From assembly GCF_013393945.1 (NCBI RefSeq), contig NZ_CP040297.1, forward strand, positions 6,476,809 to 6,540,808: DNA of 64,000 bases, written 5' to 3'. Shown piece after piece: positions 43,125 through 51,087 of the stretch; the stretch's first letter is position 1, and each line of letters begins with the position of its first letter. The notes beneath the pieces were generated by a model, which was not told the DNA's origin, ran no database searches, and saw only the letters and a list, made by a program, of their open reading frames with translations. A program made the translations under genes and the position numbers. Origin of the DNA: Nostoc sp. TCL26-01 (GTDB lineage Bacteria; Cyanobacteriota; Cyanobacteriia; Cyanobacteriales; Nostocaceae).

Positions 43125-43736
43125 ATGAACACCGAAAAATTAATTTCCCAAATCAATTATGGGGCAACTCCCGAAGAAGCGATCGCCGCAATTAATCTTT
43201 TAGTTGTTGATAGTACACAAGAATTAACAATTATTAATACTTTAATTCAAGCAATTAATCATCATCATCCCAGTGTTAGATCTGCGGCAGTAAAAGCATT
43301 AATCAAATTAGGCTCTGTCTCAGTCCAGCCATTAATTACCGCCTATGCCAACTCTGGAGACCAAGGTTTACAAGCATACATCATTCAAGCTTTAGCAGAA
43401 ATTGCTCATCCAGAAGCACTTGATTTGTTAGTAGAAGTTGTCGGTACAAATGTAGCAAATCATTGTCAGGGAAATGTCCGCCGCATCGCCGCACGGGGTT
43501 TAGGACGCATCGCCTGCAAGCTAAATGACCCAACAGTGCTTCACCAAGTCCAAGAAAAGCTGATTTGGGCTTTAACAACACCTGAAGATTGGGGTTTACG
43601 TTACACAGCAGCTGTTTCGTTGCAAGATATAGCCACACCAGCAGCTCAAGCCGCATTACAACAAGCGATCGCCAAAGAAACCGACCAAGTAGTTTGCTCA
43701 CGGGTGGCGATCGCTTTGGAGGGAGTGAGGGAGTGA
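43125..43736 (+). CDS. pecF: Phycoerythrocyanin alpha lyase-isomerase subunit PecF (orphan)
   Basis: 203-residue HEAT-repeat protein. With PecE it attaches phycocyanobilin to PecA and isomerises it to phycoviolobilin. The PecF-specific motif NHCQGN, tied in the literature to isomerase activity, is intact at residues 112-117 ('VANHCQGNVRRIAARGLGRI'); CpcF downstream has 'NDFAPSVRRAAAKG' at that place. pecF normally ends a pecBACEF operon, but upstream here are only 64 bp of unique sequence, then a MITE/IS nest and lysR. pecB, pecA, pecC and pecE are not in the window. The C-terminus (GVRE) and stop lie in a gagggagt repeat. It could be a relic of a deleted operon or serve with CpcE. Confidence 0.87.
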   Translation: MNTEKLISQINYGATPEEAIAAINLLVVDSTQELTIINTLIQAINHHHPSVRSAAVKALIKLGSVSVQPLITAYANSGDQGLQAYIIQALAEIAHPEALDLLVEVVGTNVANHCQGNVRRIAARGLGRIACKLNDPTVLHQVQEKLIWALTTPEDWGLRYTAAVSLQDIATPAAQAALQQAIAKETDQVVCSRVAIALEGVRE

Positions 43737-43835
43737 GGGAGTGCTGAGTGCTGAGTGCTGAGTGAGGCAATCGGGGAAAAACTGTCCCCTTGTCCCCTTG
43801 TCCCCTTGTCCCCTATCCCCTATCCCCTGAAATAT
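43725..43835. repeat. STRR arrays after pecF
   Basis: 'gagggagt', 'tgctgag', 'ccccttgt' and 'cccctat' runs in succession. The first units encode the end of PecF. Confidence 0.88.
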
Positions 43836-44363
43836 TGCGAAAAATTAATTTTACGTTTATTCACAAAAACTCTCCGGATGGAAAATCTGGTGTACAACGT
43901 CAATAGACTGTGATTTATGCGTTTCCAGGAATCTTAAAAAAACATTAAGCTCATAATATTTCCTGTGAGAACTCGGATTTGTAAAGTTATGTTGCGGATA
44001 AGTGGCGATTTTCTTAGTTATAGCCCTTGTATGTAAAGGATTTGAGGGCATTCTTATTCCTGTAACTTATTTCTTCACAATTTGTAACAAAATAAGGATC
44101 TATAGCATTGTATAAACATAATCTGGAGGGGTAAATGACAGACGAAAGTTAAACAAAGCAATCAGTTCGTAACGTTTGCTGACTTCTCATAAAATCACCC
44201 CAGATTCTCATAATTTTTTTTGCCCATGTAGAGGCAAAGGAGTTTGAGACCAAAGTGAGAAGCTGTTTGACCGAAAATCTGTGATCAACCGTTCCGGATA
44301 AATAAAACATAGCCAGTTTTAATCCAGACATCTCTCAACTAAGGAATTAGGAGATTAGAGTCC
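43836..44363 (+). promoter_or_regulatory. Upstream region and leader of the cpc operon
   Basis: About 530 bp between the repeats after pecF and cpcB, with no long ORF. Phycocyanin operons of Nostoc carry promoters and a long 5' leader in this position. AT-rich stretch 'tatagcattgtataaacataatc' near 44100-44123 is a plausible promoter core. A five-codon ORF with a strong ribosome-binding site follows. The cpcB ribosome site AGGAG lies at about 44347. Confidence 0.6.
44135..44152 (+). CDS. Five-codon upstream ORF in the cpcB leader (candidate)
   Basis: GGAGGGG precedes an ATG by three bases or so and is followed by M-T-D-E-S and a TAA stop. It sits 212 bp before cpcB. The ribosome-binding sequence is stronger than most in this window, which is why it is listed; it may be chance. 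Confidence 0.25.
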   Translation: MTDES

Positions 44364-44885
44364 ATGACATTAGACGTATTTACCAAGGTTGTTTCCCAAG
44401 CTGATGCCAGAGGCGAGTTCCTCAGCACCGAACAACTAGATGCTTTGGCAAATGTTGTAAGAGACGGTAACAAGCGCTTGGATGTTGTTAACCGCATCAC
44501 CAGCAATGCTTCTGCAATCGTCACCAACGCCGCTCGTGCATTGTTTGAAGAACAACCCCAGTTGATTGCTCCTGGTGGTAATGCTTACACCAACCGTCGT
44601 GCGGCTGCTTGTCTCCGCGACTTGGAAATCATCTTGCGTTACGTTACATACGCAATTTTAGCAGGTGATTCCAGCGTATTAGACGATCGCGCATTGAACG
44701 GACTGCGTGAAACATACCAAGCTCTGGGTACTCCTGGTTCTTCCGTAGCTGTAGGCATTCAAAAAATCAAAGAAGCAGCTGTCTCAATTGCTAACGATCC
44801 CAACGGTATCAGCAAGGGTGATTGTAGCCAATTGATCTCTGAAGTAGCTAGCTACTTTGATCGCGCTGCTGCTGCTGTTGCTTAA
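44364..44885 (+). CDS. cpcB: Phycocyanin beta subunit
   Basis: 173-residue globin-like phycobiliprotein that carries two phycocyanobilins and pairs with CpcA to build the phycobilisome rods. The Cys82 site is in 'NRRAAACLRDLEIILRYVTYAILAGD', and the Cys153-type site in 'ISKGDCSQLISEVASYFDRAAAAVA'. The Asn72 methylation context 'PGGNAYTNRR' is present. First gene of cpcBACDEFG1-G4, 81 bp before cpcA. Codon use is that of a highly expressed gene. Confidence 0.99.
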   Translation: MTLDVFTKVVSQADARGEFLSTEQLDALANVVRDGNKRLDVVNRITSNASAIVTNAARALFEEQPQLIAPGGNAYTNRRAAACLRDLEIILRYVTYAILAGDSSVLDDRALNGLRETYQALGTPGSSVAVGIQKIKEAAVSIANDPNGISKGDCSQLISEVASYFDRAAAAVA

Positions 44886-44966
44886 TAGCATCTAAAAAAA
44901 GCCCAGCACCTGAGAATTAAAATAATCAGGTAAAAAATTACGAAATACCAAGGAGAAGTTTACATC

Positions 44967-45458
44967 ATGGTTAAGACCCCCATTACCGAAGCTATTGCAG
45001 CTGCTGATACCCAAGGACGTTTTTTAGGCAACACAGAATTACAAGCTGTTAACGGTCGTTATCAGCGCGCTGCTGCTAGCTTAGAAGCTGCTCGTTCCTT
45101 GACATCCAATGCTCAACGCTTGATTGATGGTGCAACCCAAGCTGTTTACCAAAAATTCCCTTACACCACCCAAACACCAGGACCTCAATATGCTGCTGAC
45201 GGCCGTGGTAAGTCCAAGTGCGCTCGTGACGTTGGTCACTACCTACGGATCATCACCTATAGCTTAGTTGCTGGTGGTACAGGCCCCTTGGATGAATACC
45301 TCATTGCTGGTTTGGCTGAAATCAACAGCTCTTTCGAGTTGTCCCCTAGCTGGTATGTAGAAGCTCTCAAGTACGTCAAAGCTAACCACGGTCTAAGTGG
45401 TCAAGCTGCTAACGAAGCTAACACCTACATTGACTACGCTATCAACGCTCTCAGCTAG
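44967..45458 (+). CDS. cpcA: Phycocyanin alpha subunit
   Basis: 163 residues; binds one phycocyanobilin at Cys84 ('GRGKSKCARDVGHYLRIITYSLVAGG') put on by CpcE/CpcF encoded downstream. It forms the (alpha-beta) monomer with CpcB. Good AGGAG ribosome site ahead ('ccaaggagaag'). The gene is followed by a large stem with a T run before cpcC, which would keep cpcBA transcripts far more abundant than linker transcripts. Confidence 0.99.
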   Translation: MVKTPITEAIAAADTQGRFLGNTELQAVNGRYQRAAASLEAARSLTSNAQRLIDGATQAVYQKFPYTTQTPGPQYAADGRGKSKCARDVGHYLRIITYSLVAGGTGPLDEYLIAGLAEINSSFELSPSWYVEALKYVKANHGLSGQAANEANTYIDYAINALS

Positions 45459-45468
45459 ATAGCTTCTT

Positions 45469-45546
45469 GCCCGGAGATGGGTACAAATGCTGGATGTAGT
45501 TATTACCTCACCTAGCAGTTGCATCTAACTCCGGGCATAGTTTTTA
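45469..45546 (+). terminator. Attenuator/terminator between cpcA and cpcC
   Basis: gcccggag (45469-45476) pairs with ctccgggc (45529-45536); the enclosed 52 bases have further pairing potential, and 'atagttttta' follows. This is the position where partial termination sets the cpcBA : linker ratio in cyanobacteria. Confidence 0.8.
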
Positions 45547-45621
45547 TGTGGGCATAAATAAAAGCTTTATTCAGCAAGTAGTTGGTCATCATAACCAACA
45601 ACAAGATAAGGGGAAATAAAA

Positions 45622-46482
45622 ATGGCAATTACAGCAGCAGCATCGAGGCTGGGAACAGAGCCTTTTAGCAACGCACCTAAAGTAGAACTGCGCCCCAACG
45701 CTAGCCGAGAAGACGTAGAAGCAGTAATTCGCGCCGTTTATCGGCACGTTTTAGGCAATGACTACATACTGGCATCTGACCGCCTCATTAGTACAGAATC
45801 TCTATTGAGAGATGGTAACTTGACAGTGAGGGAATTTGTCCGTAGCCTTGCTAAATCAGAACTCTACAAAAAGAAATTTTTCTACAATAGCTTCCAAACT
45901 CGGCTAATTGAACTCAACTACAAACACTTGTTGGGTCGCGCTCCTTACGACGAGTCAGAAGTGGCTTACCACTTAGACTTGTACCAAACTAAAGGTTACG
46001 ACGCAGAAATCGACTCCTACATAGATTCTTTGGAGTATCAAAATAATTTCGGCGACAACATCGTACCTTACTATCGTGGTTTTGCAACTCAACCAGGACA
46101 AAAAACTGTAGGTTTCAACCGGATATTCCGTTTGTACCGTGGTTATGCTAACAGCGATCGCGCCCAAGTAGAAGGTAAGAAATCTAGATTGGCAAGAGAG
46201 TTGGCTAGCAACAAAGCTTCCACAATTGTTGGGCCATCTGGCACAAACGATAACTGGAGTTTCCGGGCTTCATCAGATGTAGCACCGAAGAAAAGCTTGG
46301 GGAATGCGGTTGGTGAAGGTGATCGCGTTTATCGTCTCGAAGTAACTGGTATCCGTGGCCCTGGTTATCCCAGCATCCGCCGCAGCAGCACGGTGTTCAT
46401 AGTACCTTACGAGCGCCTTTCTGACAAAATCCAACAAATTCACAAGCAAGGTGGCAAAATCGTTAGCGTCACTGCTGCATAA
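45622..46482 (+). CDS. cpcC: Phycocyanin-associated rod linker polypeptide
   Basis: 286 residues. The N-terminal phycobilisome linker domain (about 20-180: '[17 protein letters not shown]', '[21 protein letters not shown]', '[24 protein letters not shown]') fits inside a phycocyanin hexamer. The C-terminal CpcD-like domain (about 228-283: '[21 protein letters not shown]') contacts the next disc. It joins phycocyanin hexamers along the rod. Downstream of the attenuator, 40 bp before cpcD. Confidence 0.97.
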
Positions 46483-46521
46483 GGTGCGATAAAACTCACA
46501 ACAACAGGAGATAGGGAAGCA

Positions 46522-46764
46522 ATGTTCGGTCAAACCACACTTGGTTCAAGTAGCGTTTCTTCTTCTGCTAGCCGAGTATTTCGGTACGAAGTCGTAGGCT
46601 TGCGGCAAAACTCAGAAACCGACAAAAACAAATACAACATTCGTAACAGTGGTAGTGTATTTATTACAGTGCCATACAGCCGATTGAATGAAGAATATCA
46701 GCGAATCACTCGTCTGGGTGGCAAAATAGTCAAAATTGAACAATTGACTTCCTCAGAGGCATAA
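46522..46764 (+). CDS. cpcD: Phycobilisome rod-capping linker
   Basis: 80-residue basic protein that closes the outer end of the rod. It is a single CpcD-like domain: 'RVFRYEVVGLRQNSETDKNKYNIRNSGSVFITVPYSRL' closely parallels the C-terminal domain of CpcC just upstream, including 'GGKIVKIEQL' against '[10 protein letters not shown]'. Normal length for the family. Start ATG 46522, 13 bp gap to cpcE. Confidence 0.97.
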   Translation: MFGQTTLGSSSVSSSASRVFRYEVVGLRQNSETDKNKYNIRNSGSVFITVPYSRLNEEYQRITRLGGKIVKIEQLTSSEA

Positions 46765-46777
46765 TCAAGCCTTGACA

Positions 46778-47608
46778 ATGATAGAACCCAGTCAGGAAGA
46801 ATTTCCATCAGCAAATGAGCCACAGCTAACGCCAGAACTAGCGATCGCTAACCTGCAATCATCAGATTTAAGTCTCCGCTACTATGCTGCTTGGTGGTTG
46901 GGTAAGTACAGAATTAAAGCAAGCGCGGCTGTAGATGGCTTAATTGTTGCCCTAGAGGATGAAGCCGACAGAACAGAACTTGGTGGTTATCCCCTAAGAC
47001 GCAATGCAGCCAGAGCATTAGGGAAATTAGGCGATAGTCGCGCCGTACCAGGCTTAATTAAATGCTTGGAATGTGACGACTTTTACGTGCGTGAAGCAGC
47101 AGCCCAATCTCTAACCATGCTCCCAGATCGCACAGCAGCACCAGCGCTGATGAAATTGCTAGATGGGGGTGTAGCCCAGGCCGTGCAAGTACTAGGCCGT
47201 CCCCACCTCGTTCAACCCTACGAAGCAGTATTAGAAGCTTTAGGTGCAATTAATGCCACTGAAGCTATTGTGCTAATTCAGCCATTCCTAGAGCATCCAG
47301 TCCCCAGAGTACAGTGTGCCGCAGCTAGAGCAATGTACCAACTGACACAAGAAGCTATGTATGGAGAGCTACTAGTGAAAGTGTTAGGAGGTAACGACCT
47401 CAACCTGCGTCGTGTCGCTTTGGGAGATTTAGGAGCAATTGGCTATTTAGCAGCAGCAGAAGCGATCGCTCAGTGCAAAGCGGAAAATAGCTTTAAGCTC
47501 ATTTCCCTGAAAGGATTGTTAGAACATCAGATTCCGGAAAAATCAGATGTTCTATCTCTATCTGACGCAGCAATCCGAGTGATGAACCTGATGGATTCAT
47601 TATTGTAG
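46778..47608 (+). CDS. cpcE: Phycocyanobilin:phycocyanin alpha lyase subunit CpcE
   Basis: 276-residue HEAT-repeat protein; with CpcF it attaches phycocyanobilin to Cys84 of CpcA. The bilin-related motif YYAAWWL is at about residues 37-43 ('LSLRYYAAWWLGKYR'). Repeats of the form 'NAARALGKLGDSRAVPGLIKCL' run through the protein. ATG 46778 is preferred to a TTG two codons earlier. The TAG stop directly abuts an STRR array that separates it from cpcF. Confidence 0.96.
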   Translation: MIEPSQEEFPSANEPQLTPELAIANLQSSDLSLRYYAAWWLGKYRIKASAAVDGLIVALEDEADRTELGGYPLRRNAARALGKLGDSRAVPGLIKCLECDDFYVREAAAQSLTMLPDRTAAPALMKLLDGGVAQAVQVLGRPHLVQPYEAVLEALGAINATEAIVLIQPFLEHPVPRVQCAAARAMYQLTQEAMYGELLVKVLGGNDLNLRRVALGDLGAIGYLAAAEAIAQCKAENSFKLISLKGLLEHQIPEKSDVLSLSDAAIRVMNLMDSLL

Positions 47609-47753
47609 TCAATGGTCAATGGTCAATAGTCCATAGTCCATAGTTCAATGTACTTGACTATTGACTGTTGACTTTGAGGCAGTTGGAGTCCTGGCGGTTT
47701 CCGTCGATTCCGAACTGCCAAACCCGCAGGGTTGACTATGGACTTTTTGACAA
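47609..47753. repeat. STRR and dispersed repeat between cpcE and cpcF
   Basis: 'caatggtcaatggtcaatagt', 'ccatagt' and then a GC-rich stretch ('gtcctggcggtttccgtcg'), all inside the cpc operon. Confidence 0.82.
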
Positions 47754-48362
47754 ATGACTAACGAACTAATTCGTGGCGTTGATCTGGCAGACACACCAGA
47801 AAAAATGATCACAGCAGTACAAAAATTAGCAGCAACTCAAGATCCAGCCGCGATTCCTACCTTAATAGCCGTATTTGGTTATAACAACCCAGCCGCAGCT
47901 GCTATCGCCTCTGCTGCTTTGGTGAATTTAGGAGAAGTAGCCGTCCCACAGTTGCTAGCTCAAATAGATGATTACAACTATGGCGCACGGGCTTATTCGA
48001 TTCGCACTCTGGCAGCGATCGCTGATCCCCGTGCTTTAGGTGTATTAATTGATGCTGCTGCGAATGATTTTGCTCCCAGTGTGCGCCGGGCGGCGGCTAA
48101 AGGCTTAGGTAGCTTACATTGGCACAAACTAGATATGCCTGAAAGCCAAACAGCACCAAAAAAAGCTTTGGAAACACTGCTGTTTATTTCTGAAGATACC
48201 GAATGGTCGATTCGTTATGCAGCGATCGTCGGTTTACAAACCCTAGCCAATATACCTGATTTACAACAACCCATCCATACTAGACTCAAAGAAATGCTGG
48301 TGACTGATGCCGAAACAGCAGTCCGCGCCCGCATCCTATTGGCTCAAAATGAAAAGTGCTGA
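47754..48362 (+). CDS. cpcF: Phycocyanobilin:phycocyanin alpha lyase subunit CpcF
   Basis: 202-residue HEAT-repeat partner of CpcE. It shows the E/F lyase pattern ('IPTLIAVFGYNNPAAAAIASAALVNLGEVAVPQLL', 'SVRRAAAKGLGSLHW', 'EDTEWSIRYAAIVGLQTLA'). At the position of the PecF isomerase motif it has 'NDFAPS', so it supports attachment without isomerisation. The stop TGA is contained in the first TGCTGAG heptamer of the following array. Confidence 0.95.
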   Translation: MTNELIRGVDLADTPEKMITAVQKLAATQDPAAIPTLIAVFGYNNPAAAAIASAALVNLGEVAVPQLLAQIDDYNYGARAYSIRTLAAIADPRALGVLIDAAANDFAPSVRRAAAKGLGSLHWHKLDMPESQTAPKKALETLLFISEDTEWSIRYAAIVGLQTLANIPDLQQPIHTRLKEMLVTDAETAVRARILLAQNEKC

Positions 48363-48460
48363 GTAAGAATTTCTACTCATCAGCCAGAGTTATCAGTAGT
48401 TAGTGAGAATTGCCACTCATAACTCAGCACTCATAACTCAGCACTAAACTCATAGTTTGA
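48357..48460. repeat. STRR-like repeats between cpcF and cpcG1
   Basis: 'agtgctgag', 'actcatcag' and 'aactcagcactcata' units, degenerate. They lie in the operon ahead of the first cpcG. Confidence 0.75.
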
Positions 48461-48492
48461 ATTGAGTTTCATAAAAAAAGGTAGAAGTAAAA

Positions 48493-49332
48493 ATGTCAAT
48501 ACCATTGTTGGAATATACACCATCTTCACAAAACCAACGTGTAGAAGGTTATGAAGTACCCAACGAAGATACCCCAACTATTTATCGCCTGTCTGCTGCT
48601 ATCGATAATACCGATGTTGATGAAATTATTTGGGCAGCGTATCGGCAAATTTTTAGTGAACATTTGATTATCGCTAGCAATCGCCAAAGCTTTTTAGAAT
48701 CTCAATTGCGGAATCGGGCAATTAACGTCCGTGATTTGATTCGGGGATTGGGTAAGTCAGAAGTTTACCGTACCCAAGTAGCTGAACTGAATTCTAACTA
48801 CCGCTTAGTTGACATCACCTTAAAGCGGTTTTTAGGACGTGCAGCTTATAACAAAGACGAAGAAATTGCTTGGTCAATTGTGATTGCGACTAAGGGATTA
48901 CACGGTTTTATTGATGCTTTATTAGATAGCGAAGAGTATCTAGAGAACTTTGGCGATGATATCGTCCCTTACCAACGCCGTCGGTTTAAAGATAGACCCT
49001 TTAACCTAGTTAACCCCCGCTACAATTCCTACTGGCGCGATCGCCAAACCATGATTTACTTAGGTGGACGTTCTTTCTACACCGCCCGTACTTCTGGCAC
49101 TTTAACAAAAGACGATATCCGCCGCGCCATCCCCGCCAACTTCATGGCCCTAGCAGGAAATATCATCACCCCAGAACGGAACTATCAGCGCACCATCGCT
49201 TCCGTTACCTCACAAATCAAAGATATCCAAATCCCCGACACCAGCCGCGACGAGGAAACCCCCCAACCCACGGTTAAACCCACAGCCGTAGCCCTCCCTT
49301 ATCGTTACATTCCTGGTGTTAAAACCACTTGA
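48493..49332 (+). CDS. cpcG1: Phycobilisome rod-core linker CpcG1
   Basis: 279 residues. Attaches phycocyanin rods to the allophycocyanin core. N-terminal linker domain (about 1-185) with 'IDNTDVDEIIWAAYRQIFSEHLI', 'AINVRDLIRGLGKSEVYRTQ', 'VDITLKRFLGRAAYNKDEEIAWSIVI' and 'FGDDIVPYQRRRFKDRPFNLVNPRY'. A long variable tail follows, about 30 residues longer than in the other copies, with no hydrophobic segment. Length equals that known for CpcG1 of Nostoc PCC 7120. Confidence 0.95.
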   Translation: MSIPLLEYTPSSQNQRVEGYEVPNEDTPTIYRLSAAIDNTDVDEIIWAAYRQIFSEHLIIASNRQSFLESQLRNRAINVRDLIRGLGKSEVYRTQVAELNSNYRLVDITLKRFLGRAAYNKDEEIAWSIVIATKGLHGFIDALLDSEEYLENFGDDIVPYQRRRFKDRPFNLVNPRYNSYWRDRQTMIYLGGRSFYTARTSGTLTKDDIRRAIPANFMALAGNIITPERNYQRTIASVTSQIKDIQIPDTSRDEETPQPTVKPTAVALPYRYIPGVKTT

Positions 49333-49471
49333 GGCAACAGTAGAGGAGCAGAGGAGCAGGGGAGCAGGGGAGCAGGGAAGAAAAACTTCTTAACTCACTC
49401 AGCACTCAGTACTCAGCACTCAGCACTCAGCACTCATAACTCACAACTCAGTACTCTCAACTGACAAAATC
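49333..49471. repeat. Repeats between cpcG1 and cpcG2
   Basis: 'gaggagcaggggagcagggg' tracts followed by 'actcagcactcag' heptamers right up to the cpcG2 leader. Confidence 0.82.
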
Positions 49472-50215
49472 ATGACAATCCCATTACTTGAATACAAACC
49501 CAGTTCCCAAAACCAGCGCGTTCCAGGTTATGAAGTACCTAACGAAGATACTCCCAGAATCTATCGTATAGAAGACGCTGGTTATGATAGCGAAGTCCAA
49601 GAATTAATTTGGGCCAGCTATCGTCAAGTGTTCAGCGAACACGTCATTCTAAAATTCTACCGCCAGAGCAATTTAGAATCCCAACTCAAAAACAGAGCCA
49701 TTAGCGTCCGCGACTTCATCCGGGGACTAGCCAAATCAGAGGCTTTCAAGAGTTTAGTCATCAAGAGTAATTCTAACTACCGCCTTGTAGAACTGGCACT
49801 GAAACGCCTTTTGGGTCGTGCGCCTTATAATAAGGAAGAAGAAATTGCTTGGTCTATCAAGATAGCCACCGTCGGTTGGGATGGTTTTGTTGATGCTCTA
49901 TTAGATTCAGAAGAGTATCAAAGCAACTTTGGTGAGAATATCGTCCCTTACCAACGGCGACGCTACAAAGATCGACCATTCAACCTAGTCACCCCACGCT
50001 ACGGTGACTACTGGCGCGACAAACTGGAAGATGAGCGCTACAAACCTGGTGCTGTCAAGAATTTCTTGGAATTAGCTCAATCACTGAACATTAAGACTGT
50101 CACCTTCACACCAGTTAGCACAGCTAATATCAAAATTCCTGACACAACCAGGAATGACACACCACAAGGAATCCCCGTCTCCGTAAATCCCAGCGCTAAT
50201 TTCCCTGTGCGATAA
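49472..50215 (+). CDS. cpcG2: Phycobilisome rod-core linker CpcG2
   Basis: 247 residues, closest to CpcG1 (shared opening 'LLEYKPSSQNQRVPGYEVPNEDTPRIYR'). The linker domain is complete through 'VPYQRRRYKDRPFNLVTPRYGDYW', followed by a shorter tail ending 'VNPSANFPVR' without membrane segment. Provides an alternative attachment site for rods on the core. Tandem duplication with its neighbours; 42 bp before cpcG3. Confidence 0.94.
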   Translation: MTIPLLEYKPSSQNQRVPGYEVPNEDTPRIYRIEDAGYDSEVQELIWASYRQVFSEHVILKFYRQSNLESQLKNRAISVRDFIRGLAKSEAFKSLVIKSNSNYRLVELALKRLLGRAPYNKEEEIAWSIKIATVGWDGFVDALLDSEEYQSNFGENIVPYQRRRYKDRPFNLVTPRYGDYWRDKLEDERYKPGAVKNFLELAQSLNIKTVTFTPVSTANIKIPDTTRNDTPQGIPVSVNPSANFPVR

Positions 50216-50257
50216 GTTGCCAGTTGCCAACTTGATTGAAAACGGAGAATTATAAAG

Positions 50258-50974
50258 ATGGCATTACCTTTACTGGAATACAAACCTACAACTCAAAATC
50301 AACGAGTTCAGAGTTTTGGGACGGCAGACTCAAATGAGGACACCCCCTATGTCTACCGTCTAGAAGATGCCAACTCTCCTGGCGAAATCGATAAACTGAT
50401 TTGGGCTGCTTATCGCCAAGTCTTTAACGAACAGGAGATTCTCAAATTCAATCGGCAAATTGGCTTAGAAACCCAACTCAGAAATCGCTCAATCACGGTG
50501 AAAGATTTTATCCGTGGTTTAGCCAAATCACAGCGTTTTTATCAATTGGTAGTCACACCTAACAATAACTATCGATTGGTGGAAATGTGCCTCAAACGTC
50601 TGTTGGGACGTGTTCCTTACAACGAAGAGGAAAAAATCGCTTGGTCGATTCAAATTGCCACTAAAGGTTGGGGTGGATTTGTTGATGCCCTGATTGATAG
50701 CTCAGAATATGAGCAAGCTTTCGGTGAGTATACCGTCCCCTACCAACGCAAACGGCTAAACACAGATAGACCATTCAGCTTTACACCCCGTTATGGAGCT
50801 GATTACCGCGACAAAGCAGGTATCGTCAGAAAGGCAAGTTATGTCACTGACTGGTATCCCACACCTAATCGCAACGTTGATTGGGCAGCAGTCTCAGCAG
50901 TATTGCTAGTCATCACTGGAGGAATTACTTTCCTACTCATTCTAAATTGGTTAGGAATCACTTCTAGTTACTGA
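50258..50974 (+). CDS. cpcL: Membrane-anchored rod linker CpcL (CpcG3)
   Basis: 238 residues. The linker domain is like its neighbours ('LVEMCLKRLLGRVPYNEEEKIAWSIQ'), but the C-terminus ends in a single hydrophobic helix, about residues 207-232 ('WAAVSAVLLVITGGITFLLIL'). Such a tail defines CpcL: instead of the allophycocyanin core it ties rods to the thylakoid membrane, and in Nostoc PCC 7120 it makes a rod complex serving photosystem I. Position and length match cpcG3 of that strain. Confidence 0.95.
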   Translation: MALPLLEYKPTTQNQRVQSFGTADSNEDTPYVYRLEDANSPGEIDKLIWAAYRQVFNEQEILKFNRQIGLETQLRNRSITVKDFIRGLAKSQRFYQLVVTPNNNYRLVEMCLKRLLGRVPYNEEEKIAWSIQIATKGWGGFVDALIDSSEYEQAFGEYTVPYQRKRLNTDRPFSFTPRYGADYRDKAGIVRKASYVTDWYPTPNRNVDWAAVSAVLLVITGGITFLLILNWLGITSSY

Positions 50975-51087
50975 ACCTAATGCGGGAAAATAAGTAAAGC
51001 CAGAAAGAGAGTTTTGAGTAATCAAACCTCTTTCCATTTACAAAGCTAGCTCTTTGTGGAATCTCATAATAAGAGGAATAACGTAGC

